Positions 56,902 through 64,000 of a DNA stretch of 64,000 bases are shown here, in pieces. Origin of the DNA: Chrysomallon squamiferum (taxonomy: Eukaryota > Mollusca > Gastropoda > Neomphalida > Peltospiridae). Position 1 is the stretch's first letter; each line of letters opens with the position of its first letter. The notes under the pieces were generated by a model. The model did no database searches. It worked only from the letters and a program-made list of their open reading frames with translations, and was not told the origin of the DNA. Where the stretch lies: positions 19,015,676 to 19,079,675 of the forward strand of contig CM022678.1 in the NCBI GenBank assembly GCA_012295275.1, given 5' to 3'. The translations under genes and the position numbers were made by a program.

Positions 56902-59900
56902 ATTAATCACAGTTCATGAAGAAAGACCTTCAAAAGCCAAACATGGCAAATGAATCGGAAATTAATCTGATTTCTGCAAATAACAAACTAACACAGACTG
57001 CTCCTGAGACTGGTATGTTTTCTAGAGTAAATTTAAACAAACACAGACACAGCACTTTAAATATACATACATGGGGCTTACTCCCATATGGTAGAATTCC
57101 CAGTTCGTTGAAAGGCTAAATATGGTTCAGTGATCTTATTAACATACATGTTTTTATCTCAGTCATTATAATGAACTGTTCCAGATTATCTGGAAACCGA
57201 TTATTATTGTATAAATACAGTAACATCTCGCTTAACGATATCCCTCTTTAATGATCTTTTTTCTTTACAAATTATATAAATGAAAATTTAATAGTTAATT
57301 GCCCGAAATAAATGATACAAATGGATACACTGCATATTTTAAGTTGTTTTCATTTGTTTTTCGTTCATTCGCGAGCTTCTCTCAGCTGTTTTGATCAGCT
57401 GACACGTCATACGTGCATCTGATATTCTGATTCTCTTTTCTCTTCTGCTTCGATTTAGACTTAAACTCGTTTGTAATTTACCCTTCCAATATGTCAAAAC
57501 GGACAACAGTATACCGGCAAATGCTGATGATAAAAGAAACGGAAGACAATAACTTTAGAAACAAAATACATTATCTTAAATGAAACCAAAACCTACAAAA
57601 ATGAACCCAAAATGAGTGGCATATAATTATTTCTTAATGTATTTGTATAAATTGATTTGTAAATGATTTACTGTTTACTTAATATCTATAATCTATTAAA
57701 TCATTTATGTCTAAACTGCTGTTTTATTTCTCCTTATTTCACCTCTTTTTTATGTTAAATTTCATCAGCGAGAAAGTAACCACTGTTTTTAACCTTAATT
57801 CTGTGTAAATTAGTCTCCCGCTTAACGATACCTCACTTCACTATCGGAAATTTCTGTTTCTTTTTCATATAGATGAATATTTTACCAAAATTGAACAGGA
57901 GTTGCCAGGAAATAAATGCAACTTGAAGAATTTCATCACTAGTTTACCTAAAATCATAAAAAGTATGGTTTTTTTTATTGTCTTTTTGGGGTTGGGGTTA
58001 ATATGTATTTTAACTGTATTTAACTGTTTGGATGGATTGACACAGTGTAAACAAAGTTATACTTGAAAAAAAACTTTAACCTTCTTTGAGATCTCAATTT
58101 GTAAAAGTACAAAATGTTTGAAATTGATTCATGTTTTCCACTATTAAATGTATACAGCCACACACATATTCTTTTTCTTTTCTTTTTTTATTCATACATG
58201 TTATAATAATTATTTCTGAGTGGTTGCAATAAGAATCATAATTTGTAATATACATTTTGATTGGAAAGTTTTGATTTCTAGTCATTCAGTCAGATTACAT
58301 TTATAAATTGTTTATTTTAGCTTGCTCAGACGAAGATATTATTATAGTCAGATACCACAATCAAAAGTAAGAACATTTATCTGTCTTTATTAAACTCTAT
58401 ATTGTATTTTCTCTTTACCATTGCAATTCATAGAGAACATATCTTTATAGATTACATCCTCAGTGTAAATGAAGTGCTTTTCAGTTTAGTTTGAGGGTGG
58501 AAGGAGAGAGACCAACTATTCAATAAGAATAATCTGTTTGTTTTTGTTTGTATTTTTAGGACAAAACCAAGATGTTATAACATACCAATATCAGCCATAT
58601 CAAAAAATGATGACAATGCACTGAGTGAATTTCCAGAAGAAAGCAGTGTCTCTCTTAATGTAATGTTCTCTGACTCAAAGGTAATTTTTTTAAAAATCAT
58701 ATCCCTCATATATCATTCTTGGTGGTTGAGAAAAAAGAGAACTTAACAACATTGTATATTTCAGTCTTTTTTAATTATGTTGAGAAAATAAGATAAAGTA
58801 GATAAAATAATTTATCATATATTTTTATCTGTCATATATGACCTGGCTCAAATTTACTTCTGTATTTTTGGAAACTCTGTTTAATCTCTGGTGTGTTTTG
58901 TACTTTTTTTCCTTTGAACATCGCTAATCCTTAATATTATTGCAACTTCACTTTGATATACATCTTTTACTTCAAAACGAATCAACTATGATGTGCGTGT
59001 TTGTGTGTGTATATGAGTGTTATGAGAATTACATGAATGTAAACCTTTTTTTTTATAGAAAGCAAAACTGTTGTTCTGTTTCAAATTCCTTAATAAAAAA
59101 TTTCAAGTCCTACCCCAAAAATATTGTTTTTATAAATGGTTCGTATTTGGTCAGTTTTCCTATTTAGATAAATTTATTTACAGAATAATCACAGTGCACA
59201 GGAAAAGAGCTGTGACAGCCAGAAGAAAAAGCCAGCCATGAAAAAAACTGTACCTGTGGCTGGTGAAATGTGTCTGAATTACAATGAAAGATACAAACAG
59301 GCTTCTGGTATGTTTTCTAAGTACATTTATACCCACACACTTTTATATAACTGATAATATATGTAGCATTCATCGTGCTATCACCACCAATAGTGGCAAC
59401 ATATTACTGCTAAGTCAATTTTTATATTTCTGGGCTCTGAACCAAAAATATAGCTTTTTGGTGATAAATTATTTGTAATGCACACACATAATCACATGCA
59501 CGTATTGTTCAGAGCTACTTCTTTTTCATTTAATTGCTAGTTTAAATCTTAAATGACCATTCTGAATGCAGTTTGTATTTAAAAAATAAAAAATTGTTTT
59601 GTTTTGATCTGTAGTTTTTGCCTCATTTAATCTGGTCATTTGAGACTTCACTGATATCTTACGATACCAACTAGTTATTACCTTTGTGTGTGTTCTGTGC
59701 CTGCGTGCACTCACACACAACTTATAGGAAATAACTGGTTAGTGTCTTATGATATGATATGAGCTTTATCACGTACATGCGTATACAGTTGTACGGGACA
59801 TCCCCTTACACTTTGAGATCTGAATTTGGAAATGTACAAAGTTCTTGTAGATTTAATCATGTTTTGTGAAACTATTCATAAACACACACAACTTTTTTTA

Positions 59901-62466
59901 ATTCTATTTATACATGTTATATAATCATTTCTGATTGGTTGCAGTACATTTCATAATTTGTAATATACATTCTTCTGATTGGACAGGTTTGATTTCTAGT
60001 AATTCTGTCACATTACACTGTATATAAATTGTTTATTTTAGCTTGTTCGGAGGAAGATGGTGCTAGTGTGAGAAACAACGATCACAACTAAGAAAATTTA
60101 ACTGTCTTTATTAAACTGTAAATTGTATTTTCTCTGTACCATTGCAATTCATAGAGAACATATCTTTATAGATTACATCCTCAGTGTAAATAAATTTCTT
60201 TTCAGTTTAGTTTGAGGGTGGATGGAGATAAACCAACTATTCAATAAGAATAATGTGTTTGCTTTTGTTTGTATTTTTAGGACAAAACCAAGATTTGTTG
60301 ACATGTCAAAATCAGCCGTTACAGAGCAATCCAAGAATGATGACAAAACAGAGCTGAAATCTGCAGGACAAAACCCTGTCCCTCTTAATGTGGTAAGATC
60401 CACTGGAGGGAATTTTAAGACTATAACATCCCCATTGATGTTGCTTTTGATGATTCACAGCTAATTTAGAAAAAAAAATATCACGTCCCCACCTATGTTG
60501 TTGTTGGTGGTTGAGAGGTCATTTAGGAAAAAAAGTCATTAAAAAACCAAAAAAAAAAAGAGAACTGTTTTTTCTTTTGTTTTTTCTTTTTTTCATTGTC
60601 TTGTTTTTTGTTTGTGTGTGAGTGTGTGTTTTTTTTGTTTGTTTTTTTCTCATTCATTGTCTTACTGCTGTTTTTCTTTCTTTCTGTCATCATCTGTCAC
60701 TTTATGCAGGTTCCTTATAACTAATTTATTTGGATTTATAACAATTGTTTATTCTGATGATAAACATTTTTTTTTTTCAGAAAATTTTGATGGAAAGCTT
60801 CAGAATATTGAAGAATCTTTCTCAAAACAGGAATTTGTAGATATCCATTCAAGTTCAGGGTCAGAGGTCAGTAAAGATTAAAGTTCTATTATGATGAGTG
60901 GTTGATAGAAAAAGATGAAGGTTACTCAATAAACAAAACACAAAGATTAGAATATTAATGTTTGTTTTGATAAAATATCAATATATTTGAGAAGAATATT
61001 TTTCTTTAATTAAAAAATAATAATAACATAAATACTATACATTATTTAATTTTGTGTCTTGAAAGGTTTAAAATATTTTTATGTTAAGGGTTATGAAAAT
61101 ATTTGTGTGAAAATTTTGATATTTATCTATACAGATTATGAGTTGTTTTAGAAAAACCTACGTATTAGAACAAAGAAAGTTCAATTTCAGTTGATTATAA
61201 TATTAATGAAAATTTAAATGAGAGAATTAGGACATTTGAAAAACAAATGTTACTTAAGGGACTCAAAATACAGGTTTTATTTTTTATTTATTTATTTTTT
61301 TTTAATTATTATTATCATTATTTGTTAAAAGTTATTTCAGATTTGGAAAGTTTTGATATAAGAGAGTGTGTAGTTTTTATCATTATTGTGCAGTAGGTTG
61401 GATTTTTTCTGTTATTTATTTATTTATTTATTTATTTTTCTGTTGTTAATACTTTCATTTTTAGATATTTACTAATGTCCTTATTAAGAAAATTGAAATA
61501 TCTTTCTCTATTATGAGTTTATTACCAAGACTTTTTTTTTTTTTTTTCAGTCAAAAATCTGATTTATTTAAAACTTTTATCTGTTTTCAGTGGTTTATTT
61601 ATTATTGTTGTTGTTGTTTCAAATTTCCTCTCATGACGTCATTTTAAATAACTGAACAGAATTATTTGAACTTTTTTATCAGGGTTTAGAGAAGGATTCT
61701 GGAAATGGAGCTGCACAAAAGCAGGTAATGTGTGAATTTGTATTTATTTTCTTTCTTATTTTTTTATTTTTTTGTATTCTTTTATAATTATTGGTCATAG
61801 TAAAGAGATACTCATTCTCTGCTTAATATATGTTCTAACTTTCACTTTACATTTTAATGGTGTTTTCAGTGTTGTTGAAGAAGTTGTTCTTACATTGTTG
61901 TATCTACATATATATATATATGATAAAGTGATTGTCTAACATTGTAAGTGCTAAAAATAGAAATGAGAATAACGTATAGTAGTAAATAGTGTGTTATCTG
62001 TGATATACTATGAGTTGTCTTCAAAATATATATATATTGGAATAAAGAAAGTCTAATTTCAGTTGGTTATATTATTAACAGAAATTTAAAATAGAGAATT
62101 AGGACATTAGCCAAAAAATTGTTACATAAGGGACTTTAAATATAGGTCATTTTATTTTATTAATTTTTCAGATTTTTAATTTGATCGGTTTTTGGATATT
62201 TACTAATGTCCTTATTGAGTAGATTTAAATATTTTTCTCTATTATGAGTTTATTTAAGTTGTTTTTTTCATAATGTCTTAAAAGTTTTATCAGTTTTCAA
62301 TGGTTTATTTATTATTATGGTTGTTGTTTGTGGTCTTTTGTTTTTTCTCTTTTTTTTTCAAATTTTCTCTTATGATGTCAATTTATGTAACTGAACAGAA
62401 TTATTAGCCTTTTCTTCTTTTTTTTTACAGGATTCTGTTTGTCTGCAAAAAAACATCTGGAAATGA
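56902..62466 (+). CDS. Multi-exon gene of unknown function with duplicated exon blocks
   Basis: Exon-like segments with good acceptors: 56902-57012 (ATG at 56916, ends GAGACTG|GTATGT), 57873-57962, 58321-58366, 58560-58680, 59184-59307, 60042-60091, 60281-60392, 60781-60868 or to TAA at 60881, 61683-61724, and 62431-62466 (TGA). Phases agree for the first five: phase-1 ends feed exons beginning at codon position 2. The predicted peptide is polar and rich in K, S, N, E and D (for example ACSDEDIIIVRYHNQK, SKNDDNALSEFPEESS), with no domain I recognise. Exons at 58321, 58560 and 56902/59184 have paralogues at 60042, 60281 and each other; 61683 resembles 62431. The 60042 copy lost its donor (CTAAGA) and reads into TAA, so the 3' half may be skipped or decayed. 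Exact transcript is uncertain. Confidence 0.4.
57013..57872 (+). other. Long intron of the unknown gene
   Basis: About 860 bp AT-rich. tcgcttaacgatatccctct near 57228 and cccgcttaacgatacctcac near 57817 are two similar phrases of an unrecognised repeat about 590 bp apart. No coding sequence seen. Confidence 0.35.
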
Positions 62467-62509
62467 AGCTGCACAGAACTAGGTGATGTGTGAATTACTA
62501 AGCCACATC

Positions 62510-62771
62510 AAAAAAAAAAATCAACACTGAAATGAAAATATTTCTCTTGACTTATTTGTCAGATGACTTATTGCAGAAGAAGTTTTTTTCTCGTTAATGG
62601 TGATACAATTTTCTTCAGATGGATCATTACTGCTTCATCTTTTTCTCTAGATTAAGTTGTCTCATAATTAAAACCTTGTCACGTGACGCTATTATAGTCT
62701 GCTACCTTATAGACGGGGGACGAACCCAATTTTAGGTATTATACAATTCAGACTAGTCACCGTGACACTTG

Positions 62772-62808
<37 letters not shown>

Positions 62809-63300
62809 TTGTGTCTTACATTGTAGCAGTGCTACAAAAATAGAAATGAGAATATGTATAACTAAGAAGTTTAGTCTGTTTTTCTGATGCAGGATGGTTT
62901 ATTATTATTATTATTATTTATTACTAGTTTTTTTATTACATTTTATTACTTTTTTATTTTTATTTTTTAAGTGTTTTCTTATTTTTGTAAATAGTTTTTG
63001 TTACCTACTGACAATTTATTTGTAGATTTTAATGATCTTCAAGATATGGTTCTGTGTTTTAAGATCTGAAGTTACGGGTATTAACGTAAGAGCAGAACAA
63101 ATTTATATTTCTATTTTTAGCATGACCAGACAAACAGCTTACAAGATGGCTGCTGTTTTCTTTCCTGTTCCAACCATATACCCAGCAGAACAGCTTTATC
63201 AAAAGCTGTTAAAGCATGTTTCAATATAGAAACACTTATTAAACATTTGTTTAGAACTAAGTAGTCAGCAGGTTTCTTCTCTTGTATCATTTAATAAACT
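62510..63300 (+). other. 3' region with (GT)n and AATAAA
   Basis: (GT)n at about 62776-62808 and AATAAA at 63293-63298, a possible poly(A) signal for the gene upstream. A 65-codon frame at 63032-63229 has an ATG but no supporting features; I do not call it a gene. Confidence 0.35.
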
Positions 63301-63566
63301 ACATTGTTGGCCTCAGATGCTGTTGGTTGTGGGATCAACCTTCAGTCCCACTATGCTGAAATAGTAATAATGGACTAAAGGCTCATAAAGGAATTTGCTG
63401 CTGCTATGTATTCATGCCTGATATTAGTTTTTAACCAACACCAGAGAAAAAAATTGAAGAAAAATACAACAAAACTTTAAGGCAGTAATGTCTTCAAATG
63501 TATTACTAAACTGTTTTAACAATACAGTCAGCAAAAGGTAAACGGACTAGCAGCACTTTATCAATC

Positions 63567-64000
63567 TAATTTAAATTTGAAAATTTAATTTTTTCGTATT
63601 TAAATGCAATTCTAATTTAAAATATAGAAATAATATGTAGGAGTAAAACACTACTACTACTATTACTGCTATTTCTACTATAACTACTGCTACTATTAAC
63701 AACTATTTCTGCTACAACTACTGCTGATAATAATGGTTGTTACGTAATCAAACAAAAATTAGCAGTATCGTGATTTATTAAGGAATAACTTTCCAGTCCA
63801 CTTTCAAATCATGATCTCAAAAAAAAAAATCAAAAAAAATCAATAAATAAAATGATATAAATGAACGAATCTAAGTATCAATAGTACTAATGCGATGAAT
63901 GAACAGAAAATATTAGAAAGATAGATGGATGTAGATCGTCTAATAAAGAGAGCGACGTAGACGAGTTTGTTTTATTGTCTTTTGTCATCGTTAAACAAAA
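63567..64000 (+). repeat. Conserved downstream block R3, truncated by window end
   Basis: From about 63567 (taatttaaatttgaaaattt) the sequence matches 18800-19270 and 49570-50010: (CTA)n section, ataatggttgttacgtaat, ccagtccactttcaaatc, tagatcgtctaataa and ttttgtcatcgttaaacaaa at the edge. Its upstream neighbour is unrelated, so this is another duplication breakpoint. Confidence 0.75.

Noticed and set aside
63300-63480. tRNA-derived SINE candidate (gtgggatcaaccttcagtcc)
   Set aside because: The B-box-like match is imperfect and I could not find a good A box or a second copy in the window.

Overview
This window is nuclear DNA from an animal. The genes are split by GT-AG introns, carry TATA boxes and AATAAA signals, and sit in very AT-rich DNA crowded with microsatellites: (TAA)n, (GA)n/(CT)n, (CA)n, (TA)n. 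Fragments of conserved animal genes (SMNDC1, ATP6V1H, DNAJC27) confirm a metazoan. The compositional style and lineage-specific immune-type gene expansion suggest a marine invertebrate, perhaps a mollusc, but the sequence alone does not settle the phylum.

The core is a head-to-tail, all plus-strand cluster of one multigene family. Each unit has a TATA promoter with a non-coding first exon, a short second exon coding about 21 residues, and one giant exon of about 2.1 kb. The protein (about 729 aa) has an N-terminal half to two thirds that resembles the TPR solenoid of vertebrate IFIT proteins, and a C-terminal TIR-like domain of about 140 aa. Units lie at 0.1-4.2 kb (pseudogene: frameshift and nonsense), 6.8-11.0 kb (no ATG exon, one frameshift), 11.7-12.85 kb (fragment), 13.9-18.3 kb (two single-base frameshifts), 35.7-40.1 kb (full-length giant exon but no ATG in the start exon), 42.1-42.4 kb (fragment), and 43.9-49.1 kb (the only fully intact gene, 45956-48505). 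The 3' flank of a further unit begins at about 63.56 kb and runs out of the window.

Upstream of the genes lie at least ten copies of a promoter/first-exon cassette, often two per gene. The better copies share a STAT-type TTCNNNGAA motif, a TATA box and a GTAAGT donor. In two copies the TATA position has become a (TA)n or (CA)n microsatellite. This suggests an inducible, rapidly diversifying innate-immune cluster evolving by birth and death.

A large segmental duplication relates about 12.6-26.3 kb to about 42.1-56.96 kb, and a smaller one relates about 0.4-3.6 kb to about 36.5-39.8 kb. The first large copy stops at a 200-N gap (26301-26500), followed by a broken ankyrin-repeat gene. The second continues into a multi-exon gene of unknown function (56.9-62.5 kb) built from duplicated exon blocks. 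Inside the large duplication are exon fragments of SMNDC1/SPF30 and V-ATPase subunit H. On the minus strand at 33.8 kb is a damaged last exon of DNAJC27. The interval 27.4-33.8 kb is otherwise AT-rich repeats with no gene I can support.
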